DNA of 64,000 bases, taken from NCBI GenBank assembly GCA_037127255.1, contig JBANSL010000003.1, positions 44,513,314-44,577,313 on the forward strand, in the 5' to 3' direction. A model generated the notes under the pieces. That model did not search any database and was not told where the DNA came from. It saw nothing but the letters and a program-made list of their open reading frames with translations. Source of the stretch: Persicaria tinctoria. Its lineage: Eukaryota; Streptophyta; Magnoliopsida; Caryophyllales; Polygonaceae. Each line of letters starts with the position of its first letter. The first letter of the stretch is position 1. The translations under genes were made by a program, and so were the position numbers. This document shows positions 35,907-46,136 of the stretch, piece by piece.

Positions 35907-35939
35907 TTAGTGTGTTATTTTATTTTCAGCCTATTTATG

Positions 35940-36350
35940 CGGTATTACAGCAGCTACATCTGCCCCTTTTTAGATGTCCTATGTCACCAAATTACTGTTT
36001 CACAACATCACAAGCGCCCCCATGTTGCTGTTTTACAGCAGCTCCAACTTGCTATATTTTAGAGAAAGCAACAACTCATAATTTTTTTTTCTAGCACCTC
36101 ACAAAGCATGAAATTCAATGTTTTGTTTTGTAGTGTTTTTATTGATTAAATCATGATGAATATATAGTATCATGGTAGTGATTAGTAAGCTAATAGTAGT
36201 GTTATATATAACTTCCCGATGACTAGAAACTAAAGCCACAAACCACCTATATCTGTTAAATGTATAAACGGAAAATATACATCAACACCGACCTCTTTAC
36301 ATGCAATTCCTAGCTAGAAATCAAATTAATAATAGCACACCCCTCTAGAT
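35940..36350. other. CACTA-1 interior, middle block
   Basis: AT-rich sequence with CAGCAGC/ACAGCAGCT motifs and no recognisable coding content. The GCACACCCCT-TAGATTGTTGTAAT phrase at 36334 is repeated at 36953. Confidence 0.5.
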
Positions 36351-36371
36351 TGTTGTAATTTCTTAGAAGCA

Positions 36372-36405
<34 letters not shown>

Positions 36406-36567
36406 AAACGAAAAGAATTTGGCTGATAGGACAGGTCCTAGGAGCCAAGGGCATCCGAATGGATGAAAGCATGCAGCGTGGAGTCGTCAGGAGCCAAAGG
36501 GCTATGGAAAGCAACGTCTACTAGGGCTGAGGAAAATTTCCCACGAAAACCGTACCAACACGTACCA

Positions 36568-36610
36568 ACCGTTTATCGCACCTAGACGTCGTCTAGGTGC
36601 GATAAACGGT
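36568..36610. repeat. 43-bp perfect palindrome
   Basis: Arms 36568-36588 and 36590-36610 are exact reverse complements of 21 bases around one T. It covers the C-terminal codons of the RNase H fragment. Confidence 0.95.
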
Positions 36611-36885
36611 CCGCAACACGGTTAGCTTCCCGATAGACATGACGAATCACAATGGAATTGAAGAAGCCAAGCGTGACTAGACTGTCGGAGTCAATCATTT
36701 CAGAGTCACCCGTTGGCTGCCCTTCGCCTTTGAGGCTGTTAATGATGGTAAGGTTGTCTCCTTCGATCTCTAGTCTTGTTATGTTCAGCATTTGGGCTGC
36801 CTATAAACCCCTCCAAAGCCCCAAGCCTTCCGAGCCTGAAACGGAGGAGATAGGAGAGGGCCCGGCCCTGGAGTCCATTTAACGT
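36582..36885 (-). pseudogene. LINE RNase H-like (RVT_3) domain fragment
   Basis: Degrades the RNA strand of RNA-DNA hybrids in plant LINEs. From about 36885 leftwards the frame gives EGLGLWRGL, a TAG near 36800, then LEIEGDNLTIINSLKG and HVYREANRVADRLS, which are the central and C-terminal motifs of the plant RNase H-like domain that follows LINE reverse transcriptase. The N-terminal half is missing by truncation. It ends at 36582 within the palindrome described separately. Confidence 0.8.
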
Positions 36886-36900
36886 TAAAGTCCCTCCGTT

Positions 36901-37187
36901 TGTTGTATTATCATAGAAGCATATGAAAAAAATAGAAGAAACATCAGTTAGAGCACACCCCTTTGATTGTTGTAATGTCTCAAAGCAAAAAGCATTAGGT
37001 GAGATGAAACATCAGTCACAACACACCTCTCTGCAATGTCCAATCTCCTTTCCCTACCGTATTCAACCCTAACAAAAACAACTCGTGTCCCTATTCCATA
37101 CAGAGTCCCTAATTTTCAATGCCAATCTAGATTCAATTTTCAAAATCAACCAACAATCACACATATTTTTATTTAAAAATGAAATAC
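36901..37187. other. CACTA-1 interior, beside the MYB fragment
   Basis: Starts with the LINE target repeat. On the minus strand 37187 down to about 37030 looks like the intron after the MYB exon: donor GTATTTC at 37187-37181, and a possible acceptor CATTGCAG near 37040. Past that the reading no longer resembles a MYB domain. Confidence 0.45.
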
Positions 37188-37487
37188 CTCTTTTCGATCT
37201 GCCCTCGCGGTTTCTCCCAATGATGTGAAGATTGTCATTGGAGGCGTATTCGGCAACGACATCTGCGAGAGGCGGGTTATCAAACGGAGATAGATTCGTC
37301 ATACTCGCACCCTTTGGAAAGAAATAAGGCGGCACCTCCTCCACCTCCGCCTACATCATTCAATCTAATACCGAAGGGCATAAATCCACCAGCGGCAGAG
37401 CCATCGCTTGCAACATTGGAGGAATAGGGACAAGTACGTCCTGGAGGTATGCCCATTATTTTCGCACAAGGAGCAGGTTCTAGTCAT
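37188..37487 (-). pseudogene. Captured first exon of a KUA1/MYBS3-like 1R-MYB gene
   Basis: Single-repeat MYB regulators of the KUA1/MYBS3 group open with a small CCHC-like motif, a short conserved block and then the SHAQKYF MYB repeat. Here ATG at 37487 gives MTRTCSLCENNGHTSRT (the C-x2-C-x4-H motif), then in a shifted frame GFMPFGIRLNDVGGGGG, and in another frame ASMTNLSPFDNPPLADV and YASNDNLHIIGRN, ending RSKRG at a splice donor (GAG/GTATTTC). The MYB repeat itself is absent. Two small frameshifts (one an extra four bases) show it is dead. Upstream (37490-37760) resembles a TC-rich plant leader. It lies inside CACTA-1. Confidence 0.7.
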
Positions 37488-37919
37488 CTTTGGGATAGGA
37501 GGGAGAAATTGGAGGAAATAGCTCTGAGAGCTCTCCATCTTTCCGTGGCAGAACATTAGGAAATGCTAGGGGATACAGAGTGAGGGAAGGGGAGAAGTAT
37601 AGGGCGATGATACAGACGGTGGAGATGGAGTCATGGAGAAGGACAAGAGAAACTTCTCCAAAAGAAGAGTAGACGAACGGAGTAGGAAGGCGTAAGAATT
37701 TGAGGGAGCAATCGAAACTAAAAGAGATGGAGGAATAACAGGGAGGGGTTAGGGTTTCACAAGAATTTGGGGGAAAATAAAAGGATTTTTTTAGCTAAGT
37801 GTACATTTTTTACAAGGTTTTTTTGCAAAATGTCCACCTTTATTTTCCCTTTTACAAAATGTCCTAATATTATATTTTTGCCCCTCCTTCCCATTCCCTT
37901 CCTTCCTTCTCATTTTTAT

Positions 37920-38754
37920 GGGAAAACTAATCAATATACCCCACCTTTGGGGTTATGGTAAAAATATATCCTTAACTTTCAAATGTAATAAAAATATCTC
38001 GACCTTTGAGGGTAGTGATAATATATTACCACAAGTATTTTCACGAGTAAAAAATGCTGACAATGCAGTCTACGCGGATTTTTTACAAGGGTTTTCTTGA
38101 ACAGTGTCCTTATGAAAAAAATAAAGAGTTGGACCGGGTTCATACCCAACGTCTTTTTCTCCCTCATATCTTCTTCTGTGGACCGTGGTTGCTTTTTGAA
38201 TTGTCTTTAAGGTCTTCCAGGTAGCTGATGGTTCCTCTTCAATGTCAGTCTTCCTCCCTCGTGGTCGACTATCTTGAGTTGTCTCTCTCACATCTTCTTC
38301 CCCTTTGATTCGTTCACGGATTTGGGTAAGTTTTTTTTCCCTCTTCATTGTTATTTTTGTTGTTGTTGTTGTTGTTGGTTTAGTTTTGTTGTCGATTTGG
38401 TGTTAGGAATAATCGTGTTGTGTTAATTTGAGGCAATTTTGACCACATTAGTTGCTTGGTTGAATCAATTTCGTTTTTTCGGGTTTGATTTGTTATCGTT
38501 TTATTTTTTCCTAAGGAAACCGATCAAGAAAACCCAATTTTAGTGCTAATTTGTAAGAAAAGGATTCCACGTATGTTGTTTTGTCAAAAAAATATTCACG
38601 TAGGCTGTCTTGTCAGCATTTTTCACCCGTGAGAAAACACAGGGTGATATATTACCACCATCCTCAAAGGTCGTGATATTTTTATTACATTTGAAAGTTG
38701 AGAATATATTTTTACCATACCCCCAAAGGTGGGGATATTTTAATTAGTTTTTCC
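37920..38754. mobile_element. MULE-3, short Mutator-like element nested in MULE-2
   Basis: 835 bp with terminal inverted repeats of about 165 bp that are highly alike (for example CTTTCAAATGTAATAAAAAT and AAAAATGCTGACAA on both arms). Exact 9-bp duplication CATTTTTAT (37911-37919 and 38755-38763). Only about 500 bases separate the arms; no ORF with similarity. Confidence 0.85.
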
Positions 38755-38984
38755 CATTTTTATTTTGACCATTGACCGGTCAAAGTCAATGAATTGGTGA
38801 CACAACTTTAGTGACAAAAAAAATAATTGGTGACACATTTTTTTTTCGAATTTTTTTTTATTTCGAAATTAGTGTCACCACATTTATAAGTGGTGACACC
38901 GGTCAATGGCTTTGGTGACACATGTATGATGATAAACAAATTTTTGGGTAACAATTTTTTTTTTAATTTTTTTTACGAGAATAG

Positions 38985-39930
38985 TGTCACCGTCCTATCG
39001 CTGCCACTACAACCCATATCGCTGTCACCACCACCCATATCGCTGTCACCACCCTTATTGCGGTCACCACCTCTATCGCTGTCACCTCCCTATCGCTGTC
39101 ACCACTCCTATCGATGTCACCACCACCTCTATCACTGTCACCACCTCTATCACTGTCACCACCACCCTTATTGTTGGCACAACCTCTATCACTGTCACCG
39201 GCCTATCGCTGTCACCACCCTTATTACTGTCACCACCTCTATCGTTGTCACCGCCCTATCGTTGTCACCACTCCTATCGCTGTCACCACCACTCCTATCG
39301 CTGTCACCACCACTTCTATAGCTGTCACCACCGCCCCTATTGCTGTCACCACCACCCCTATCACTGTCACCACCATCCATATTGTTGTCACCACCCTTAT
39401 TGCCGTCACCACCTCTATCGTTGTCACCGCATTATCGCCGTCACCACTCCTATCGCTGTCACCACCACCCATATCACTGTCACCATCAGTCATATTGTTG
39501 TCACCACCCTTATTGTTGTCACCACCTTTGTCGCTTTCACCGCCCTATCGATGTCACCACTCCTATCGCTGTCACCACCAATCCTATCGCCGTCACCATC
39601 ACCCCTATCACTGTCACCACCACCCATATCGCTGTCACCACCCCCTATCGTTGTCACCACCACCTCTATCGCTGTCACCGCCACTCTTATCGCTGTCACC
39701 ACCCTTTCGCTGTCACCACCCTATCGATGGCACCACTCTTATCGATGTTACCACCACTCCTATCACTGTCACCACCACCCATATCACTGTCACCGCCCTT
39801 ATTGTTGTCACCGTCTCTATCGTTGTCACCGTCTCTATCGATGTCACTCCTATCGCTGTCACCACCACCCCTATCACTGTCACCACCACCCATATTGATA
39901 TCACCACCCATACCGTCAACTTTGGTGACA
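38985..39930. repeat. GGTGACAGCGATAGG-type minisatellite
   Basis: Around 50 imperfect head-to-tail copies of CCTATCGCTGTCACCACC, with 15- to 21-base units. Bordering single-copy sequence has related TTGGTGACAC words on both sides (38795-38925 and 39920-39935). All three plus frames stay open for over 200 codons (PPLSLSP, VTTPIAVTT, CHHHPYRCHH), as does part of the minus strand, purely because the unit is a multiple of three and stop-free. Confidence 0.92.
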
Positions 39931-40126
39931 CATAAAAGACTACACTATCAAATCCAAATGTCCGCATCAAGTTAAACAAACTCCTAAATTATCACTTTTT
40001 AAAACAATAAAATTGCTTAAATTCCACAAGTTCATAGCATTTGCATCAAGATAATATTTAAAAGTGTAATAATCTAGGTGCAAATTGCTTAAATTACAAT
40101 TTCAGAGTATGCAACGAATTTAAAAC

Positions 40127-40275
40127 TGGATTCTTCTTCTCACCTCTGCAAATTAATTTTTTACACAATGTTGCTTAAATTACACAATGTTGAATTCTTC
40201 TTCTCACCTCTGCAAATTACACAATGTTGAATTCTTCTTCTCACCTCTGCAAATTAATTTTTTACACGCTTAAGA
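40127..40275. repeat. Short tandem repeat, 37-bp unit
   Basis: Three partial copies of ATTCTTCTTCTCACCTCTGC plus AAATTACACAATGTTGA at about 40130, 40192 and 40229. Confidence 0.8.
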
Positions 40276-40859
40276 ATTTAAAACTGGATCCTGGCCGTAC
40301 AGTAGAAGTCCTAAGATGAAATCATAAAATTTTGATTTAGACTAACTTAGCCAAATGTACAATTTCAGAGTATGCAACGAATCAACAAAATCCAATCAGA
40401 AATTTATGCGATTGCAGACTACACATCTGTTTTGCAAAATGATACAATCCTATTTGCCTCATTTTCCTTCCTAAAAGGATTCATGCCACAAATCAAAGTC
40501 TGAAAAGAAAAACAAGGTGGCAAACACGGCATGGAAATCTTCAAAATCGGCTCGGAAGTGGAATGAAAAAGAGGAGAAAAATCAAGCAAAGCACTAACTA
40601 GAGCAGAATTCAATCGAATGCACAAGAATCTGGATTTGAGATGCGCGAGTGAATTCCGAATCTCAAAAACAAAAATCGGACAAGAAAATTCACATAATTT
40701 TGATAATGGAAATGCAAGTGCAAAAATCGGAGCTTGCAAATAATCGATCGATCGATCCAGTCCAGATTCCGATGGCTAAACGATCGATCTAGTCCAGACT
40801 TCATCAATCAATTCCGTCGAAATTGATTAAATTTTAGCCAATTCAATCAGATAAACAAG

Positions 40860-41330
40860 ACTACGAAGCAGATCCTCATCCATCTTCCCTGTCGGCGTAC
40901 CTGAGAGTGATTCGAAAATAGATCCTCATCCATCTTCCTTGTCGGCGTCTACAATCGCATATCCGTCGCCGTCGATTAGAATTACCGCGGGCGATTGGCG
41001 TCATCAGATCGCGAGTGGCGAGCGCTGTCATCAGATCGAGAGGTGAGCGCCGACGATTGGCGTCATCAGATCGAATGGTGAGCACCATGAGGAGGCGGTG
41101 AACGCCGTCATCAGATCGAGCTCCTCTTCTCTCGATAATCCAGATCTATTGATTTCCAGATCCGGCGGCCATGGCCTTCCCTCTCGGAGGCGCATGCTCG
41201 CTCCGGCCTTCCCACGGTCACCGAGGAGTCTAGATTGGTTCGGATTTGCCGGAGTTCTTCAATGTCGGCGTCCTCCATCGCTTCTTCTCTCCTTAATTGT
41301 TTGACAGGAAAAAGAAAAATTGAGCTAATT
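40860..41330. other. GC-rich leader-like segment of MULE-2 with TCATCAGATCGA repeats
   Basis: CATCTTCC-TGTCGGCGT is duplicated (40881, 40933). GCGTCATCAGATCGA-type words recur four times (41000-41120) separated by GAGCGC/GGTGAGC. The composition resembles a captured 5' leader or first exon, but no protein similarity was recognised. Confidence 0.45.
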
Positions 41331-41518
41331 TAATAGGCAAGGGTAGTACGGGGATTTAAAAAAAAATTTGGACATTTAACAAAACGGTAGTTTAGGTGGA
41401 CATTTAGCAAAAGTAGTATACAAAAATGGACATTTAGCCAAATAATTTCAAAATAAAATACGACTTTTTTTTAACATGAAATTTTTTACCAGATCGCTAT
41501 CCGTACCGGGTTTGAAAC

Positions 41519-44500
41519 TGTAACGGTCCGCGATTATGATTCCATAATTACGTTTCGAGGGATGAAACCCTCGTTAGAATCTTGCGCTCTGAGTACATGT
41601 TGAAGGTCGAAGTCAAAGATTAGTAATTTAAAGTGGGATTTCGCACCCAAAAGTATGAGGATCGTTGGAATCCCCGGGGTAGAACCCCTTTACATGTCTT
41701 AAGTCTATGTCGCGAAACATCCATTTTTCATGCAAAACCAATGAAAGTCTAAAAAAAATACCTAGCGTGCCACGGCAGATCCGTGCCAAAAACCGATAGA
41801 AATATAAACTAGTAGAAGTGTGGAGTCCTTAGTCAGTCTCTCTCAACTGCGTCATAGGGTGTCCCCACCATAATAGTATGAAATCAAGTAAAGGAACGAG
41901 TACCTGCACTATACCACGAAGTCATGCCAAAAGACGCATGCGAGCACTAAAGACCGCGCTGAGGATATATAATACGTCTATACCTAGAATGAAGGATGCT
42001 TTAATGCAGTACTGGAATTTAAATCCTACAAGCATGCTGATGGTTTATATATGTGCAGAATAATATATAGGGTCGTAGCACATAACGCCAAGTGGCATAT
42101 CCCTTTCCTACCACTGCCCCCCCTTCCAAATAGGGCGGAGACTGGTCAACTCATGAATGCATTCCATTTAATTATAATTGAATCAGACCCAGAAGCCTAA
42201 CTCGTAACCATAAAGATGAATAAAGCTCGCAGACAAATCTTGTAATCATGCTCGTAATATAAGTAATGGTAGTACCATATGACTCGAATGACTCAGGAAG
42301 AGACCCAATAGAACTAGGCCATCCTATGACCCTAGCAAAGACTCTAATTACTTCACAAATAACAGTCATTCTGTTCCAAACGCATAAAGAATACAGATGC
42401 TCATTAGTAAATGCAAGTCCTAAGCATGATACTACATGGCATGCGGGATGCAGCACCTATATACTATATGACACATCATGCATGAGGTCCTGGTTACTGA
42501 GTAAGCCCCTGTAGGAAACTTACATGGCTAGCACAACAGCAATAGAGGCACCCGGCACACAGCAAGCGCAATCACAAAGTATCACCTAAATACAAACGAG
42601 AATATACTGAGTATACTTCTATAGCCACTCTAAACACAGATATCATACACTCACACGAGCAAATTAATAAACAAGTTCGCATCATACATACTTTCAACTC
42701 ATCACGATCAATCATCTTTTATCTCATACCATATTCAACATGACTTTCCAACTCATTAGCATATAACAACCTCTATATCATACTTAGCCAAATTCGCATG
42801 TTACCTTTTTATACTCATGCTTAGAATATAAATATGTATATTATCATCATCATAAGTCTCTAACATTTAATCTCTTATAGTAAATCACCACAAGTCATGC
42901 TATTAATCACATATATCATACTGTTAGTCAAACGATCATATCATCATGCTAGTTAGTCATCGAACAAGTCTTATTCCCAAGTTAGTTCCGAAACCGTTTT
43001 GAAAGTCGAGTCAACCAGTTAAGAATTACGACCCTTGAAAATGCTCATAAAATTCTTTTTTTCAATCTATTTATTAAATCACTTTCCGATCTTTAATTTT
43101 TTTTTACAAATTCTTTTTAAATATTAAAGTCCAAATAATATTTTATTTTATTTTAAATACCATTAAATACTTAAACAAGTAAAGGGATAATCCTGAACCG
43201 AACCAAACCCATTTAAATCAAACCGAACCGAACCCGCTAAAATTATAGCTCCCAACCGGTTAAATATAAAAATAAATAATGTAAAAATAACAAGGTGGTG
43301 GGGCCCACAAGTTCTTCTTCCTCCCGATTCAAATTCATCCTACTGACATTTCTTCCTCGCGCCAGCAGTTGCGCTCGATGCCGCCGCCTCGTCCTCCCGC
43401 TCTTGAGCTTGTTTGACATGCTCGACCTCGCTCCTCGCACACCCTCGACCTCACTAGCTCATCTCCGCTCGCGCTCACCTCTGCTCTCGACCCTGCTCGC
43501 TCACGTCTCTCTCGAGCTAGCTGGAGCTCTCAAGCTCCCCCTATCGTCCCGCACTCAACCCTCACTACCCTATCGACTAGACTAAGTGAACAAGGATGCA
43601 CAAAATCGAACGAGGAAGGAAAGGAAGACTTGGGAGGTCACTGGGGTGTTCGTGACTACGGAGCTCTCGATCGGAGTTATGGGCATCGTCGAAGGCTCGT
43701 GATGGCTTCTCAGACCTGCGTCAGATGGGAGTGAGTAAGATGGTAGAGCTTAAGGATGGTTTCAATCAAAAATGAAGGAGAACGGCTTACCGGAACCTTA
43801 TTCGTGCTCGAAGAGGGGAGGTGGAGCTCCGGTGGCTCGCGGCGGCCCTGGAGGGCTCATGGGCGACGTCGGGGTGGCGGTGGACATCGGAGGGGGTGTG
43901 GGATGGTGCTACTATTGCTGCCCTTCAAGGAGCGCGAAGGTGGAGGCTAGTGGTGCTTGTTGTTTTCCTCGGTAAAACAGGGGAGCAAGAGGAAGCGGGG
44001 TTGCGGTGGTGGCGTTGGAGCTCGGTGGAGAAGGTGACGAAATAGATGGCTGATGGTGAAAGAGACAGTGCTTGAGATGGCCCGAGAAGGTGATGATGGT
44101 TGTGATGGCAAGAGAGTGACGATGGGGAAGGTGAAAGAAACCATTCCGGAATAGTTCACCGGAAAGGACTTGTGGGTAGTACCCATAGGTCCCCGGTTCG
44201 AACCCCGGATGGCCGCTCTTTATTTACCAATTCAAGGGGAAGATGAAAAATGGGAGTGCTTGATGATGGTGATGAAAACGGTGAAGGAGATGATGGGAGC
44301 GAGAATGGTGATGGCGTGTGGGAATGGGTAAACTAAATACCCGGAAATAGAATCCCGAATACGCGAATTTCGAATCCCGAAATTAGTTCTCGAATGTTAG
44401 TTTCCTCGAATTCCTCTTTCTCGATCAATTACATTTTAAAACCAAAAAGGATATCGCCATCCGAAATTATTTTAAATTCTCGATGTGAAATGACGGAATC

Positions 44501-44620
44501 GTTTGTCAAATTTTTAAATTCAGGTTAGAATCCACTCTGCGAGTTTTAAATCTGATTTAAATTCATTTTTAATTCTCTTTTTTTCGTAAAAATCATGATT
44601 TGAAAATCCGAGCCTTTACA
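41519..44620 (+). repeat. Solo LTR D2
   Basis: 3102 bp, starting TGTAACGG and ending GAGCCTTTACA, with exact flanking GAAAC (41514-41518 and 44621-44625). Long collinear similarity to D1 at both ends and through the middle (CCTATGACCCTAGCAA; TACTGAGTAAGCCCC; the AACCGAACC block). It interrupts CACTA-1 just before its right terminus. A tRNA T-arm-like CCGGTTCGAACCCCGG at 44190-44207 is not present at the matching place in D1. Confidence 0.85.
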
Positions 44621-44856
44621 GAAACTGCTTCTTTAGGGGTTTAAAAGTATGAATATAAAACCGTTACATGCAGTAGCTAATAGAACCACCACCATAGAGT
44701 TAAAAACTGCCACAATAGGTCCTATAATAACAACTATACAATAAATTCTCTAAACCGTTGCCTAAACCGCCAGATTAGATAAAATCGCTACGAAAATCGC
44801 TTAAGTAGTCTAACCGCCGCAATTAAGTGATACAATAGGTTTTAATTGTAGTAGTG

Positions 44857-45277
44857 ACATGCTCAATTACCTATGCCAAATCATATTTCACATAAAAAAA
44901 ATTTAAGACAAGGTCAAATCATCCAGAATTCCAAAGGATTTATAAAATCATGATATAATTTAGATAACAGATACATATGCAATGCATGATATTTTTGCAT
45001 TTTTTTTTGACATTTTTTCTATTTTTTTTTCCGATTTTTGTAACTTTTTTAATAACAAATAAAGACATAAACGTGATGCATGAATTAAACTAAAAACTTA
45101 AACATAAACAAACTCGAAATAAATAAATATGAAACATAAAACATAAACATGAACTACACTAAATGAACTAAACTAACATAAACCACTCCCTCACACTTAA
45201 ATGTTGCATTGTCCTCAATGCATAAAAAAAAAACAATGTAATAAAACTGAGGGTGAAGGAAGAGAATAACTAACCTA
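44857..45277 (-). other. Element A 3' region, right of CACTA-1
   Basis: Minus-strand continuation of 16644. It contains GCATTGAGGACAATGCAAC (45203-45221, minus) and a TTTAAGTGTGAGGGAG tract, the motif that follows the ATHILA ORF. A T-rich and A-rich spacer fills the rest. Confidence 0.65.
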
Positions 45278-45410
45278 TCAATGTGAAGATGGAGTCTGGA
45301 GTCCAAACTGCCGACGAAGATCATCAATTATGCGCAACAACAATGTCTGAATACCAGTGATCTTTGCAGATATAGTCCTGAGCTTTTCTTCATTTCTCCT
45401 TTCTGACTCC
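45278..45410 (-). pseudogene. C-terminal end of the ATHILA-type ORF of A
   Basis: Minus frame ending in TGA or TAG near 45278, reading ISAKITGIQTLLLRIIDDL and RRQFGLQTPSSH, a heptad-rich end. It is cut from the rest of the ORF (51633-52572) by element B, whose duplication ACTCC marks the break. Confidence 0.6.
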
Positions 45411-46011
45411 TGTTGTGAGCCTAAATTGCCATGTTTTATACCATCTTTTATAATAATTTCTGCATGCATTTCATATATTTGGGTTAAAATAATACAGAAT
45501 CTGTGTAGTTTATGTTTATTTGCCATATATGGAGGTCTACACAAGTTTTTCTTATATTTCGCAGAAATCAAGCGCACTTTGGGGCTTAAAGGAAAGTCAT
45601 GAAGAAGCTAAGGATGGTGCAGCCGAAGGAAAGCCCACTTTTCGCCATTCATCATTCCAAATCAAGCCTTGAAGTCTTCATGAGAGTTGTATCTCTCGGA
45701 AAGAGCTTTCCAACGCATGCTTATATGCGTTAATCCGACCAACGAAGACTCGGGAAAGTGCGTTTCAATAACGGAGCAGAATGCTGAAAGCGAGATTTAG
45801 TCGAAGTCGACCAAACTGGTCGACGTCGACCAAATTTTACTCGACATTTGCTCTAGAGGACGAGATCGAGCACGAGCTGAGCATAGGACCACTCGAGATG
45901 AAGAATTCTACTACAACGCGAGGAAGTCTTGTATTTATTTGTTGAGACAGGGAGTCAGTTTGATTTTATATTTATATTTATTTCATACTTGACCATCCTC
46001 CTACAACAACA
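45411..46011 (+). repeat. 5' LTR of B
   Basis: Starts TGTTGTGAGCC and ends ACAACA, the inverse of TGTTGT. It contains GTCGAAGTCGACC and GTCGACGTCGACC near 45801-45828. Confidence 0.93.
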
Positions 46012-46014
46012 AAT

Positions 46015-46031
46015 TGGCGTCGTTGTCGAGG
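46015..46031 (+). other. Primer-binding site of B
   Basis: TGGCGTCGTTGTCGAGG differs from the perfect tRNA-Asp complement only by C-to-T or G-to-A changes at three positions, as expected after cytosine deamination. Confidence 0.75.
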
Positions 46032-46136
46032 AATCCATCAATCGCGCCCTTTTTACTTCTTTTTCTCTTTTTTTATATTTTTTTTTTACTTTTTAGTTTT
46101 TTTACTTGTTTCTTTTTGTTTTTGTTTTTCAGGTCC

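Larger units (their letters stand above)
21999..35923 (-). mobile_element. L1 LINE, near full length, split by three DNA transposons
   Basis: A 16-bp exact direct repeat, TTTCAGCCTATTTATG, flanks it (21983-21998 and 35924-35939). Removing the hAT, PIF and MITE insertions leaves about 5.4 kb, the normal size of a plant L1. Minus-strand order is short leader, ORF1 (35563-33881), ORF2 (33918-30533) and 3' region down to 21999. No poly(A) remains at the 3' end. The 3' region is itself divided among 30336-30532, 23235-23311 and 21999-22080. Confidence 0.75.
36373..36900 (-). mobile_element. 5'-truncated LINE with poly(A) tail
   Basis: On the minus strand it ends in a poly(A) tail, seen as the T run at 36374-36404. 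A 22-bp direct repeat with three mismatches flanks it (36351-36372 and 36901-36922), starting TGTTGTA and ending AGAAGCAT. Only the last 500 bases of the source element were copied. Confidence 0.85.
37783..41449. mobile_element. MULE-2, Mutator-like element
   Basis: Exact 9-bp duplication AAAATAAAA (37774-37782 and 41450-41458). Inverted ends of about 110 bp share TTTAGCTAA-TGT-CATTTT and CAAAATGTCCACCT motifs. It contains MULE-3, a long minisatellite, short tandem repeats and a GC-rich leader-like segment next to its right end. No transposase. Confidence 0.8.
16645..44856. mobile_element. CACTA-1, non-autonomous CACTA element swollen to 28.2 kb
   Basis: Both ends read CACTACTACAATTAA inward. 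Subterminal regions (16665-17040 and 44640-44850) carry many copies of CCGCCACA/TGTGGCGG. Flanking 3-mers are TCA (16642-16644) and ACA (44857-44859). The uninterrupted paralogue at 7498-7540 has the joined site with ACA, so the duplication is ACA with one later change. Its own sequence is 16645-17076, 20319-21998, 35940-36372, 36923-37782, 41459-41518 and 44621-44856, about 3.7 kb. Everything else is nested insertions. It has no CACTA transposase but does carry a MYB gene fragment. Confidence 0.85.

Noticed and set aside
38980..39930. CRISPR-like array
   Set aside because: Units are contiguous with no unique spacers, and the genome is a plant.
38890..39975. Overlapping ORFs of 143, 304, 273 and 211 codons
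   Set aside because: All come from the stop-free minisatellite unit; the proteins are simple repeats in every frame.
43243..44186. ORFs of 60 to 96 codons in D2
   Set aside because: Short, overlapping on both strands, inside a solo LTR, and not conserved in D1.
16645..44856. An autonomous CACTA transposase (TNP2/TNPD type)
   Set aside because: No reading in the CACTA-1 own sequence resembled one; all long ORFs belong to nested elements.
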